A stretch of 64,000 nt of DNA from Plecoglossus altivelis (Eukaryota; Chordata; Actinopteri; Osmeriformes; Plecoglossidae), in the NCBI GenBank assembly GCA_036571765.1, contig BROE01000022.1, positions 10,870,282 through 10,934,281 on the forward strand. The letters run 5' to 3'. The notes under the pieces were generated by a model, which was not told the origin of the DNA, did no database searches, and saw only the letters and a list, made by a program, of their open reading frames with translations. The position numbers were made by a program, and so were the translations under genes. Positions 44,501 to 56,760 of the stretch are shown in pieces (positions within the stretch are counted from its first letter, which is position 1; every line of letters begins with the position of its first letter).

Positions 44501-47500
44501 GGTCTGGCAAAGACATAGTTACAGGAGAACTCCAATTCCCATAGGCTGCGCTTTTACAGGACATGTGTGGATGTTCAGCTGTAATTATTTGAGCATTCAT
44601 GGTATTTCATGACCTGAGCCTGTTAGAGCCTGTTAATGTAGATGCATCCCCTTTTTAATTTAGTAAGGAACATTTGACTCTTCAGGATTTGTTTGTCAGT
44701 ACAGGGTCAAACCCTTACAATATTTGATATGGAAACCCTCTAGTTAACAGGTCCTCTATATTAAGAGTGATCCCTCCAATTACCTCTAAAAATAGACACC
44801 CACTACTATAAGGTATCTCTCTACTTCATTAGCAAATGTTTAAAAAAGAACAGGGTTCCTTTTTAGAAGGAAACATACAGTGTCAAATGCCTTGATGGAG
44901 TTCTCCTGGAAACAGTGCCTGTCTTGATTTGATAAACCATATTGACTCTGAACTACTTTCCTAGGCTTGTATACTGCATGATCTTTGTAAAGGTCTCTGC
45001 TGTCATTCTTTGTTCATGTTCGCTTTGGTAAGTGTCTTATTCCCTTGACTGTGGAAGCTGACCAAATGCACATCTTCTTCTGATCTGGAGAAAGCTGGGT
45101 AACTAGAGGTAGCAACGTATCGACTGAACATTTTTACTTGAATTGGATGCAGTGCTAATTAAATTCCCATTTATTTAATTGAAGACACACATTCCTACAA
45201 ACATACATATACTTGATAATTAAAGAATATTGCATAGGTTGGTGATGGTATGTATTGGGAACGCTTTACATTAAGGAACTGTGTAACTGCACAGCGATAC
45301 ATATGGTTAAAACATTTTTGCCCATCAGAATTGATGCCATTGAAGTTCAGATGCTACACATTTCTTGACAACATTACAGTGTTTTACATTTGAATAAATC
45401 ATGTCAGAACAAATACACCACCTCCAGTGCTACTTCCTTAGTTCTGGAGGTAGACAGATGGTTTACCTGAGGTAAGCATGTGCAACCACACAGACATACC
45501 TCCCACTACATATGCATCTGCTCATGGTAGGCTATTCTGAATATTACACCCAATATTGTGAAATGAGCAACATATTAATAGAAGCTGTCAGAACCGCTCC
45601 TAAACCTGTTACCCAAGAAAATGTAAAAAGGGAGCTGGGGTATGAAAGACACAGTGCGTCTGTGACTCCAGGTTAATCACTAATGTCAAACCTTGTCATA
45701 ATTCCAAGAACACTTTCCCTATGTTTGCAGACCCCTCCCCTTGCACATGCTCAAGTAGAAATTCTAAACAAATATGTATTTTTACATCCTACACAGATGT
45801 CACTAAAGCTCTTGCAGTGATAATCTTACTCCTCCATTCAAGTAAATTTGAACTGTTTCTCTTCAGACAAGAACAAAATATTCATATTCTTCAGAGGGTA
45901 TGTCTGCTGTGTCTCATTTCCAATATAGATGAACTGGACTGTAAACGACATACTAGATACACAGAGCTACAGATACAAGGGTAGTCTACTAGCAGTAAAG
46001 CCCAGAGTGAGCAGATTTAGTCTTGCTCCATATTTAGGGCCTTGCTTGGCGTTTTCAAGCGAAAGTGACCCATAGTTGACCGCAGATACTAAAAGATATC
46101 CTTTTGTATGTATGAAGAGGACCAATTGTGTTAGAGAATTCCCTGTGTAAACCAATTTCCTCCTATCAAATAGTGTATGCTTCTTTTAGCTAGCTAATCT
46201 TCGGCCCTATTATATTGTCTATGTTTAACAAAGTTATTAAGCTTCAATATCCTTATAGACTGAAGACAACCAGCAGATATACCCTCCCAGGTCTGACAAC
46301 AATGTTTAACCCTCATCTGAAGCACAACACCACCAAGGTTAATATGCCATGAAAGTAGTCTACTTTTATCTCCCTGTATTATACAGTTACAGGTACAGAA
46401 TCATAATCTCAGAGGCCACTTTTCAGAAGGGTTGAATCTAGGTTTAGAGGTAAACGAGACTTGAAACAACCGTTATGTTTGAAGGTCTCACTAACAGATA
46501 ATTTCACATGAAGTTCCGACTGTGTATTTCCAACATGGAACTGCATGTGAGGGTACATGCATGGATATCTTGTTCATCTGCAAACCAAGTCTAATGGCTA
46601 CTTGCAGTTATTCTGATTAATACTTATTTCAGCATAGGTGACACTTCTTAAATATTGTCTTTTACTGAGTTTAACATAAGTGAGTCATCTTAGGTTTAGC
46701 TTTGACCATCTCCTTGCATCTGTAAAGTCTATGGAAGAAGTTATTTTAACTTTGTTTAATAAACATGGCTACTTTAAACTGGTAGACTCAGACAGGGTTT
46801 AAAAGAATTCATTTTCATGGCATATCAAAACCTTTGTCTGTTGAAGTCAGATACTTGGCAACGATTCACTGGATGGATTAGATGTGCATTTGGTCATCAA
46901 CTGCAGAATACTTTCGATTGTCTTTCCCTCATGTTTCCCTCCCACAGCTTAGATAGTTCCTGATAGTGACCGACATGTTTTCTCTGTCAGGCATCTCAGC
47001 TTTACTGCAGAGACAGATGGGGGAGATTCCAAGAATAACTCGAAATGAGGAAGAGGCTTGTGACAATCAAACAAAAGTTTTTTTGTTGGGTGGTTGACAT
47101 AGATCAAATTCAAAATAGAAACTATCGAAGCTATTGAAACTCAGGACTTTTCTTGATATTGTCTCTGGCTAGTCCTTGTCCTGAAAGTTAACCACCAAGG
47201 TTTTCTACATATTAGCCTACCAAAAGCTAATTTCAAAACGAGGCCTTGAATTTGTCTCCTAAAATTGTCATTATATCAGTCTTGTAAATGTGATGTAGAC
47301 AGTTTGATGAAAACTGTTATTTACATTGATTTAAAATATGACCAAAATAAAGCCCTGAATTTGTCTCCTAAAATAGTCGGAATATCAGACTTGTAGATGT
47401 GATGTTGACAGTTTGAGTAAAAACTGCTATGCAGATCATCTTTAAATAGTAACTTGAACCTTTAACTTTATAGGTGAGAAAAGACACTTGTAGATTTAAT

Positions 47501-50500
47501 AATTACATAAACGAGTGTTTAGTGCTTGTAACCAGTCAATTATCCAGTTGTTCAAAATGCAGGGTTGTGTGCTAAAAGATGTTGGTAGGCTAAGTATCTA
47601 GATATGCAAGACAACCTACATTCAGGAGGCGGAGATTTTCAACGTAGAGATCCCTGATTGGAAAGGTATTTTCATGCAGCCAAATATCCTCTATTACAAC
47701 TTGGGACGCTGGCTGTATTGATTGAATGTAACTTGTCTCAGAGGGGGACTGTAATGATGGCATTACGAGCCAGGTCTTGAACCATCGCATCAGTGTCTTG
47801 TCCAGAGCTTCGCTCTGATTAGTTACGATATTTGTGATATCAAATAATCCTAGGCTGAGCCGAGGTCATACAGTTAACATGAGTGAGTTAATCTGCAGAT
47901 ACGTTCATGTTAATATGCAAAGGAAGCCTGTTCAATTTAAACAGAATATTATATCTGATCGATGGCTTTTATTTAAATGTAGGTTTTGGCAGTAGGTTGT
48001 AATAGCTGAAGAGAAGAACATATGTTCAAAGGAAGAGCCGCACTAATCTGTCAGCACTCAAATGTTTGACTCCTTCCTTGTAATTTTTGCCAAATCGGCG
48101 CACATGTGCCTTAAGTAGCATGAAAAGTTTTCAATATCTTAGCGTTATTCATTAGATGGCTGCAATAGACCACAGAGGCAAGTATATTGTACTAATGCAC
48201 TTTTTATTGGATTCAAACCAGAAATCAAGACTAAATAAAATCCTTCATTTTTTTATCATAATAAACAAATTCAAAATTATTTATTCAGACAAATCAATAA
48301 TGCATTTTCACAAATGAAGGTACTATCAAATGGGCAGAGCAAATTTCATAGCTTTAAACTAAGAGTTATTGAAATATCTACATTGACTTTGATAATGTTT
48401 GTTTTATTGTCACAAGCCTCAAGTATGTTTAGGATGATCCAGTAGTTTTGTTCTAGTGGGGAAAACGGTGAGGGAGAAGATTTAGCCCAAACACTAGGTA
48501 GAGGAGAGCACAGAACAAGGTTTAGTGGAGAGCAGTGCTCAGACTGGCTTAAAGATGGCCAGAACTAGTTTACTGTTTCATGCCTAATAATATTGTTTTT
48601 GTTACAATGGTTCTTAACTGTCATTAATCTAGAGAAAGTTTTTTGCCACGTATAAAATATAACTGTTTGATTTGAAATGTGAGCTGCAGTACTAACCTTT
48701 TACTATGATAAGACTTGTTTGAATTATCTAATCTCCTGTCACCTTTTCCCTTATGAGAGTGACAATACAATAAGCATAAACTGCAGACAGAACTCTTCTT
48801 TTTTTTGTACTGTTAACAAACAAAGCACCACAAACGTATACGTCTCAATGTTTTGCAGCCGTTGAATTTGAAATGACTTTTTTCAAGTAACCCTTGAAAA
48901 GGGGGAGAATAGCCACTGCAGAGTCTGCCCCGTTCCTGGGATAGCCGTACTGTTGTGCCATTGAGTGTTCTCACTATCGCTTCCTATCTTCACACTGGCA
49001 AACTGTTGAGGTATTTCTTGCGGTGATTGGTTTTAATGATAGGCAATTATGATAATGAATTGAATTAAAATAATGTTATCATTTTTAGACATGTCTAGAC
49101 CTGCATGCTTTGCTTATTTATTATTATTTATGATTGTTTAGACTTCTTGTATTAGTTTTTTTTAGTTGTTCCTATAATACTAACCATAGGAGGTGTCAGC
49201 GAGGGAAGGGTTAATGACACGAGGAAACAGGTTAGATGTTGGCTAGAATGGTCTTAGGTTCTCTCTCCTGTGGGTTAGTAGGCCAGACAGGCAAGAAAGT
49301 GGTGGTGACATTTAGAACAAAAAAAGCAAAGCATTCCAAGGCTTCACAAAGAGAAATCAATGCTTCCATTTATAATATGTCATGTACAAGTCAAATGATG
49401 CCAAGTATGTTGTTTTCATACCCAAAAGTATTCATGCCCAGATGATTGGTCTCACTAATCGATGTAAAGAAATTAAGTAGGGCAAAAACCACTCGCAAAT
49501 ATTTTCAGGTGATTGCTAGATTTGGACGCTTAGGAACCGAAAGAAATTCCTGCCAATCTTAAATGTGGAATTTCATTGGCTTGTACTCTGAAATGAGTAT
49601 TACGTGTTGCCTGGAAAGCTCTAGTAAAGTCAGTTAACTGCAGTATTCAAAGATTTAGCTTGACAAATAACTGCTGTCACTAGTACTTCAGGGCAAACTT
49701 GAAAGTTGAGAATCTATACATAATTGACAAAGGGCGTCAGAAACACTTACAGGTATATGCATAACAGGTTTGACTTCAGTTCTCAAAATAGAGTAGTTAC
49801 CATTAAACGTAGTAAGAAGGAACCTTTCCCTCCATGTGAAGTCTTGGATGGAAACATTTCATTTAACGTTATTTTATCATGTATGTAAATTCGTTTGATT
49901 ACAGTCTACATTCTATAGAGCCACACAACTTGGAAACTAAAATAAAACGGGACGTTGTAGGTAACTTTGTGATTTACAGACTGATCTCGCAAGTCACATT
50001 TGTCAAAATAGGAAATGGGGGCTAGTATTTATTTCAACAAAATAATGTTGCCTTAATATATATTTAACATTAAATATGTCACACAACTAAATATGATTTG
50101 ATCTCAATAGTCATTTCAAAGAGTCAAATTCTGACATTGTAAAAAATATAGAATAATAATTAAATGTGACTATTCTTAAAGTGAGGCACCTCATTCTCCA
50201 ACAGTAAGCATCTTTACTCGTAACTAGTGAGACCTTTACGTCTGGCAACATCCATGTTCCCTCTTAATTCACCGTTTCTTGGAAGCATTAATTTTTCTTG
50301 AAATTGCAAAAGATGGGGTGGGATGGGCTTTGATATGTTTGCAAGTTGATGTGTTTTTTGTTTTGATTCAGAATATTAATATATGCACATTGTGTTTGTT
50401 TGTTGTTGAATCTGTGCACTGCTATTTAGGTAGGGATTCAAAGAGAGCAGAACGAATGAATGAGTTGACAGCATTCTGTTATTTTAGCAATGTCCAATTC

Positions 50501-53500
50501 TATTGAATTCATATATGAACAGGATGTCACTGGGTTGATCCATTAAATGGTTGCTAACACTCATCTTTTCTCTTACGCATTTTTGCAACACACCATCAAC
50601 ATGTAGCAATTCTTCATGCATTTACTTTTTTACATTTTTGTATTCCTGCATGATACAGATTAGATGGTAAGTGTTTTGATCAGTGTAAACACTGGTGTAT
50701 GGACCAGAGGCAGGGTAGGACCAGCCTTCAGGAGAAAACGGCCAGTCGAAGTAACGACCGCAGCATAATGCTAAAAAAACCAGTTGTGGACCGGTGTGCG
50801 TTTCAAAGCCCCGGACCGTTATTCAGTCCCAGTCCAAACCTGGCCAGAGAGCTTCTCTTCCTCTCACAAGACTTTGATTGTTTCCCTTGAACTAATTTGC
50901 AGCATGACTCAGCCTTTACTTCCTCAGAATATGTTCCCCACATCTCCTGCAGATGGAGCGAAGCAGATCCCTCAGCTATCCTGTGTCCTACATCCAAATA
51001 AGGGAATGTTCTTTGCCTTAGGTAGTCCATGCCAGGCAACATGTCCCTGGGAGCTTTATAGTGGTCCCCGACCCATTGAAATCTTTGTATTTTGATTATT
51101 TGCGACAGACTCGTTTATTATGTGTATTTGAATAGTCATTGTCTAAAACCGTTGTCAAATTGTCCAATAATCTCAAGTAATAGCTAATTTGAAAATGTAA
51201 CAATCCATTCAGTTTTTTTAATTTTTATACTGACGCGAACACCCAGTGACATTCTATTCTTATGTGAATGTATGCTTTTTAAAGATATTACATTACACAA
51301 TGCAGCCTGAATGATGTGGTAAAAAACGAACCTTGCTGTTGACTCATTCATTATTTGTTACAGTAGGACAAGTAAACTGCAACATCAGGACATGATGGGG
51401 TTGACTTTCTGTGCAGCATATTCTTGACCATTCAACCATGGAGTTTTGTGTTATAACCAACATTATCCAGAGACAACAGGTCCAGTTGAGCATAGATTCA
51501 TGGGCCGAGTGCTTATTCTTGTGAAAGTACATTGTTTAACTTTGGCCCTGTTCAGCTGCGTCTCCCAAGAGCACCATTGTGTGACCATTCCTTCACACAG
51601 AAGAAAAGTCCTCCACGATTGTTCTGTTCATCGAATATCTTCCCCACTTCCCCAACCCTTACAGCCTTGCTGTTGTACTCTACTTTGCTTTTCTTCCCAT
51701 CTTTTTCCCCCTCCCGTGTTCTTCATGCCACTTTGACATATTCGGAATCTGCATTTCCTTGAAGACCTCTTTGAATTCAGCTCCAGAGTGCGCGGGGAGC
51801 CACTTTTAAATACTGCAACAACCACAAAGACTTTCCTTCAGGCTGGTCAGATTACCACCAGATAATCACAATCCATTATACTTGCATAGTAATAGTTCAT
51901 ATTAACCTTTATCTTAGCAGGTGAACTTGGTAGCCAAGACATACACTTCACACACTCATATTAGGTACACCTTCACAATTGCTTTCTGTTGAAAGACTTG
52001 CCAAGATCATCTTCCTGGGTCACTGGGTGTTGCCCGAGTGCCATATTTCTCGAATATTCCTTGTGACTTCCTGATTCCAGTATCTAATGTCAGAACGCTG
52101 ACTTGAAGTCTTTGTGATGCTCATTGACTTGGCTTTCTGGATATCAACTCTTCAGCTTCAGTAAATACTGAACGCCTACCACAAAAAAAGCAAATGCTTG
52201 TAACTGATTTGGAGTGTTTGGAACATGGTTTCCTATCCAACACTAACTAGTGTGTACGCAGTCAGTCGACTCCATCATGTCCTTTGTACCAGCTCTTTCA
52301 TATAATTTGATATAAAAATGTTTTATTAGTATTTTGGTTTCTAAATTGATCGAAGACAATTGATCCACAAGGATCAGTCATCATATCTTCTTCAAGATGA
52401 CGAAGATGCGAGAGGATAGGCTAGTACAGGCAGCTAGGGACTGTGTGTACGTGTGCGTGTGTCTGTACATAAGCAAATGGTAATGTGTGAGTGTTGGTGT
52501 GTCTTGCATCAGACAGTGGCATTGCCAGGGTCTCTAATGCTCTATTCTCTTGTTACCAGTATGAGAAATGCCAGCGGCTTGACGGCTGCAGACCTGGCTC
52601 ATGCCCAGGGTTTCGGGGACTGTGCCGAGATCCTTTCCAATGCCCAGAACCTACAACAGAACCAGGCCCAGACCAACGGGTTCTGCTTGAATGGTGGTGC
52701 CTCTGGACAAAACGGAGGCCCCTCCCTCCCAATCATCCAGGGTCGGAGCCTCCTCAATGGGGCCCCCAATCGAAAACGTTCATTTGATAGCATGGAAGCC
52801 AATCAAATCAAGAAGGCGAGAACTGACGGTAGCGTTGTTTATTAACACATTTATTAAAGATTACCTTGTATATTATATGTTATCATGCCAAGGTTTTAAG
52901 AATGCTGCTTGGGAGAATAGACGTTGAGTCCTGGATGTGCTAACCCATTGTCCAAATATTATTATTGAGCTCACTGTATTAGCATTACAACGGAGTGTAC
53001 TGTATCTGAGGAACTGTGAGAGCAGGGTGGTCATTCTAGCCTTGGCAGCAAGCCAGTCCAGTGGGCCTCATTGGTACGGCCGACTGTAAACTCTGGACTG
53101 GAGTCCCAATATCAGTGTATCAGGAGGAAGTCGATACAGTAGAATCATAACATGATCCATGACTTCTTGTAGTTCTGGAACATGTACAGGCTGACTTTGC
53201 TTGCTTGTATTTTCCTTTTAACATATTTCTGTCTGACCTATGACGTCTGGTGTTCCAACTGTAATCCCTTAAAGGAACAGTTCACCAAAACAATCTAGAA
53301 AGATATTTAGCACTACAGGTATTCTAGATTTGGGTGAACTGCTGAACAACATATTGGGTCAGCAGCATGTACCAAACAGGAACCAGACCATCTGTGATCA
53401 TGATTATAACAGATTTTGGACTAGTCACTCAGACTCTAACAAAGAAGATTTCCCTGTGATGCCCTTTCACTTTAGAGTCTTAGATTAATCTTAATCATTG

Positions 53501-56280
53501 TCAATTCAGTTGACCGATTGACAGCATCTCTATTAAATCCATTCTGAGTTAGACAGCTGTTTACTAACACCCACAGGTCTATCAGAGGTTTCAGAACCTC
53601 AGCCCATTTAAACTAGGCAGATATCATACCTCAGCTGCTCTGACTGTTGACTATGTTTTTGCTGGTCGGCAGGTCTGGGCCTGCCACAGGAGGTACTGAA
53701 TGGAAACGGATCGTCCAGCAGCACTGGGGCTGAGCTGATGGAGGACATGCAGGAGGAGCTGTCACCTGCGGAGGTGTGGTGTTCAGGTGGGCCAGGACCA
53801 TTTACATTTGGGCTAAGTGGCTGGGATCCTGCACTTAACCAAGCTCCGGTGGATCAACCTGGTCAGACCCCGGTGGTTGAGGAGGTGGGGAGCCATGCCC
53901 CGAAAGAGCTGGAGATCATCACCGTGGCGACTATGCAGATCCCTTGTCGCTGCACCAACTCCTATGCCTACCTGTAGAGACCTGTTGTGTGTGCTCGCAT
54001 GCACAGGTGCGCGTGTATTTGTGTGCTTGCTTACGCCGACTGCTTTTGTTTCCATTTTCTTTTCCTCGGGTCACACTGTTTGCACTGGGCTGACGTGTTT
54101 GGCGTGTGTGGCGTATATGAAGGGTGTATGAAGCACAACAGACACATTGTTGTCCTCTAGGTTGATTTGTAATTACATTTCCTGGCAGTGTGCCATTTAT
54201 GTCTAGTATGATTCTGAAGCATTGACAAAATAATCGTACGATCATGGATCCGACTCTGAGATTACTGGGTTCAAACCTTTTCCTGAGTCTGAAAGGGTGA
54301 GTTTCGTTTTGCACACCTATCCTGCTCCAGCCCTAGATGCACATAGCAACCAAATGACTGTTGTGGAATGATCTGCGTTTCTTCAGCTCCGCCCTTTACA
54401 ATGGGACAATGTGCTGAAATAAGCCTTGCTAGCGTTACGGTCCAGTGAGACCAGTGACTAATCAGAGCCTTCACTGGTGTTCCACAGTGCACCATCGAAC
54501 ACCTATAGATGGTAGAGATGTCCAGTGATATCTGGAAAACGACTGGACTCACTGTCTACTAATGATTTCAGTATAGCCGGTCTCCTGACGAGAGGGGTTG
54601 AGACAAAAATGGTTTGTAATTGAAAGTGACCGTGAAATGTGCTTTCTCAGAAAGTTGGGAGTTATATGTGTATTTTCCATATTTTGTTTTTAAGAGGACC
54701 TGTTTTCAAATGTTTAGCCTTAGCCTATATCAAAACATCTGTTGTATTACAGTTAGTGTGTGTGTGTGTTTTTGTCAGAGGATATTTTGCCAAAGCATAT
54801 CTTTACGTATTAAGTTCTGAATGTATTAAGTATAGATAACTGCAGCATTTCTGTATTAGCTTTTAGGTGAATTTAGGGTGCTTCTTAGCTAGCCTTGGAC
54901 GTTTGGTATTTTGGTCCAAGGTAACTGTTTAACTTGCTCTTGTTGTACTCATAGTATGTTACCTTTTTTTAAAGAATTTTTCAGCTCATAGGGATTTATA
55001 GATTTGAACAGGCAGAATAATGATTGATACAAATTTGATACATACTCCTGATGCTTAGTAGTAGTTTTGTTTTATGTAATCTAATTAAATGTCCAGTCAT
55101 CTGAACAACATTATGGTGGTGGTTATGATTTTGTACTCGTCTATCGATGTGAAATTTAGTCTTAAGAATGATATGCAAAGATGAGTAGTTCATTGCCCTC
55201 TAGTGTTTGTCTGAGATAGTTAGAACAACCAAAGTTGTGAAAGGAGGTTACAGAAGTTCAACCTGACATTGTTTTAAACAGCATCATTTTGGAGGACTGC
55301 CAGTCAAAGGCTAGATATATAAACCAAAACCATTGACTCAAATAACAAGAATATGAGCATACAAGAGGAATGTATATTATCTCATACTGTATATCATCTA
55401 CATCATCAACTCCGGTCCTGGAGGGCTACCATCCTGTAGGGTTTCACTTCAACTGCACATCATGTAGCCTCATTCAGCTCATCATCCACGTGATGAGTAG
55501 AATCAGGTGTGCTAAACTGAGGTTGAAGGGAAAACGGTCTGGATGGTAGCCCTCGAGAACTAGAGTTGGTGACCCTTGATCTACATAAATGCTAATTTGT
55601 TCAAATTTGAATGATACATTTGTGACCATGGCATGGAGCTATAGATCTATGTATGGGCAAATGTGAATAGTTGGTGTTGTCAAAAGAAACCAAAACAGGA
55701 AAGATTAAATTGACTTAGCCTTTCACAAATATAAATGGATCATGTGATTATCGATCATTATGACTTTCCATAATATGTAGGAACTAATAATAATATATAG
55801 TCCTTGTCTGCCTGTGACTTATGACACACAACCTACTGCTGAGAACTTTGGATTCTCATTGTGGGGTGGTAACCCACTGTATTTTGGGGGGATTCAAATT
55901 ATATATAATCTGTAGAACCTATAAATGCAGTCGATAGATTAAGTCTTGAAACGGACACATATGTTGAAAAAGTTGCGCAAAACAAAAAGAATCACAAACC
56001 ATTGTTTCATAGTGTGCACTTTGTTTTACATTATTTTATAGTTAATTCCTGCTGATTCTCACCACTTGTCTAATCCCCTCTGGCAGCAGGTATGGGAGTG
56101 GGTATCCCTTCCAAAAGTCACAATCTGACCCATCGCCTTGGCTACAGGGATACAACAACCGAGACTGTGGTGGCCAATGGCAACGCAGTCAGCCAGGTGG
56201 AGCACCAGACATCCGTGAAGATGGAGCAACAATATGACCATGCCCTCTACAGCACCATGATGCTGTACCACGGCTCCTAG
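41305..56280 (+). CDS. ankrd10: Ankyrin repeat domain-containing protein 10 (6 exons, 338 aa)
   Basis: Nuclear ankyrin-repeat protein of poorly defined function. Exons 41305-41502, 42656-42808, 44153-44244, 52560-52828, 53673-53786 and 56090-56280 join in frame to 338 aa (human is about 420). Start MSVGIESGFSSEEVLNVRFP matches the human N-terminus closely. Four ankyrin repeats: ~19-50 (FPLHRACRDGDVGALCSLLQ), ~56-87 (YGWTPIHWAAHFGK then LDCVMRLVQVG), ~90-117 (AQTPTHIAAFGGHPECLLWL) and ~121-150 (GETPIHKAARAGSVACVQAL). A basic NRKRSF..KKARTD motif in exon 4 matches the human NRKR..KKARTE probable nuclear signal. The C-terminal YDHALYSTMMLYHGS resembles human YDSAVLGTMHLHHGS. The exon 5 donor is the least certain junction, because an in-frame extension to a stop at 53977 is also possible. 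Confidence 0.93.
41503..42655 (+). other. ankrd10 intron 1
   Basis: 1.15 kb, AT-rich, no repeat array and no second exon recognised. Confidence 0.7.
42656..42808 (+). CDS. ankrd10: ankrd10 exon 2
   Basis: Acceptor CACCAG, donor CAG|GTAGGT, 51 codons. Includes SKFAQTPTHIAAFGGHPECL and LLQAGADINRQ. Confidence 0.95.
42809..44152 (+). other. ankrd10 intron 2
   Basis: 1.34 kb. The 3' third is a pyrimidine-rich CT/CCT tract (about 43900-44100) leading into the exon 3 acceptor. Confidence 0.7.
44153..44244 (+). CDS. ankrd10: ankrd10 exon 3
   Basis: Acceptor CTCCAG, donor GA|GTAAGT. Encodes DYVGETPIHKAARAGSVACV and QALLVQGATA, the fourth ankyrin repeat. Confidence 0.95.
44327..44507. mobile_element. 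Short inverted-repeat (MITE-like) element in ankrd10 intron 3
   Basis: GGGTCGAAATACTG (about 44346-44359) recurs inverted as CAGTATTTCGACCC near 44487-44500, with flanking CCAGA/TCTGG also inverted. CAAAGAC occurs on both outer sides (44320-44326 and 44508-44514), a possible 7- to 8-bp target duplication. ~181 bp, non-coding. Confidence 0.6.
47230..47447 (+). repeat. Diverged 109-bp tandem duplication in ankrd10 intron 3
   Basis: GAATTTGTCTCCTAAAAT occurs at 47248 and 47357, and the following ~90 bp (ATATCAG, CTTGTA.ATGTGATGT, GACAGTTTGA, AAAACTG) recur at the same 109-bp spacing with substitutions. Confidence 0.85.
52560..52828 (+). CDS. ankrd10: ankrd10 exon 4
   Basis: Acceptor TACCAG, donor G|GTAGCG. 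Encodes MRNASGLTAADLAHAQGFGD, CAEILSNAQNLQQNQAQTNG and the NRKRSFDSMEANQIKKARTD nuclear signal. Confidence 0.94.
52829..53672 (+). other. ankrd10 intron 4
   Basis: 0.84 kb non-coding. The only structure seen is a small inverted repeat near 53268-53345. Confidence 0.7.
53268..53345. mobile_element. Hairpin (MITE-like) remnant in ankrd10 intron 4
   Basis: CAGTTCACC near 53278-53286 is inverted as GGTGAACTG near 53333-53341, with AATCTAG/CTAGATT also inverted inside. Resembles the end pairs of small palindromic elements common in fish genomes. No target duplication defined. Confidence 0.5.
53673..53786 (+). CDS. ankrd10: ankrd10 exon 5 (short form)
   Basis: Acceptor CGGCAG. Encodes GLGLPQEVLNGNGSSSSTGA and ELMEDMQEELSPAEVWCS. 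A phase-matched CAG|GTGGGC donor after 53786 joins the terminal exon at 56090. Without splicing, the frame stays open another 63 codons to TAG 53975-53977. Confidence 0.7.
53787..56089 (+). other. ankrd10 intron 5 (contains alternative coding extension and a MITE)
   Basis: 2.3 kb. Positions 53787-53974 remain open in the ankrd10 frame (including FGLSGWDPALNQAPVDQPGQ) up to TAG 53975-53977. A hAT-like MITE lies at 55404-55578. Confidence 0.65.
55404..55578. mobile_element. hAT-like MITE with 8-bp target-site duplication
   Basis: 175-bp palindromic element: GGAGGGCTACCATCC near 55419 is mirrored by GGATGGTAGCCCTC near 55541, and the outer CAACTC/GAGTTG arms are also inverted. The identical 8-mer ATCTACAT flanks it at 55396-55403 and 55579-55586, as expected for hAT-type insertion. 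Non-coding, so non-autonomous. Confidence 0.82.
56090..56280 (+). CDS. ankrd10: ankrd10 terminal exon
   Basis: Acceptor GCAGCAG; stop TAG 56278-56280. Encodes MGVGIPSKSHNLTHRLGYRD and ends with KMEQQYDHALYSTMMLYHGS, which aligns with the human C-terminus. Confidence 0.88.
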
Positions 56281-56621
56281 CCTTGACTCTGGGGTTATTT
56301 GAATGTTATTTGAATACCTGCATAAAACTAAACTCATTTTAAGCAAGCACGCTTATGCCTTAAACTTAAGGCATAACGATTTACTTTTAAGAGGAACAGC
56401 CTATATTCATTTTGTAATTCCAAGTGCTTTTTCTGTGACTAATTTGTAATTAAAATACCATTGTGGAAAAGGAATCAAGAAAATGTGTTGCCTTGTATTG
56501 TTAATATTGTACTTGATCGATATTTTCTCATTGTTTGTTTGTGAGATTGTTTTAAAGATTTTTTTTTATAGAAGTATGTTCTTGGTAAACATGTTATGTC
56601 CATCTTTGATGGAGATAACGT

Positions 56622-56705
56622 TGTACAGTGTTGTGCAGTAAATTGACATTACGGCTATAATTATGTACAGTGTTGTGCAGTAAATTGACATTATGGATAT
56701 AATTT
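56622..56705 (+). repeat. 42-bp tandem duplication in ankrd10 3' UTR
   Basis: TGTACAGTGTTGTGCAGTAA followed by ATTGACATTA is present at 56622 and again at 56664 with only a few differences, so the copy is recent. Confidence 0.92.
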
Positions 56706-56760
56706 ATGGATTAGAAGAATTGACGCTTATTACTATCATGCTTCTGTCATCCTACTGAGA

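Larger units (their letters stand above)
44245..52559 (+). other. ankrd10 intron 3 (8.3 kb)
   Basis: Mostly unique AT-rich sequence with far fewer microsatellites than the left half of the window. Holds an inverted-repeat element (44327-44507) and a diverged 109-bp tandem duplication (47230-47447). No further exon recognised. Confidence 0.65.

Noticed and set aside
43832..44612. 248-aa and 143-aa open frames across ankrd10 intron 2 and exon 3
   Set aside because: They arise from the CT-rich tract before exon 3 and from a shifted frame of the exon. The true 92-bp exon 3 is defined by splice sites and ankyrin homology.
54240..54300. GGGTTCAAACC as a tRNA B box
   Set aside because: No A box at proper spacing and no cloverleaf arms; chance match.
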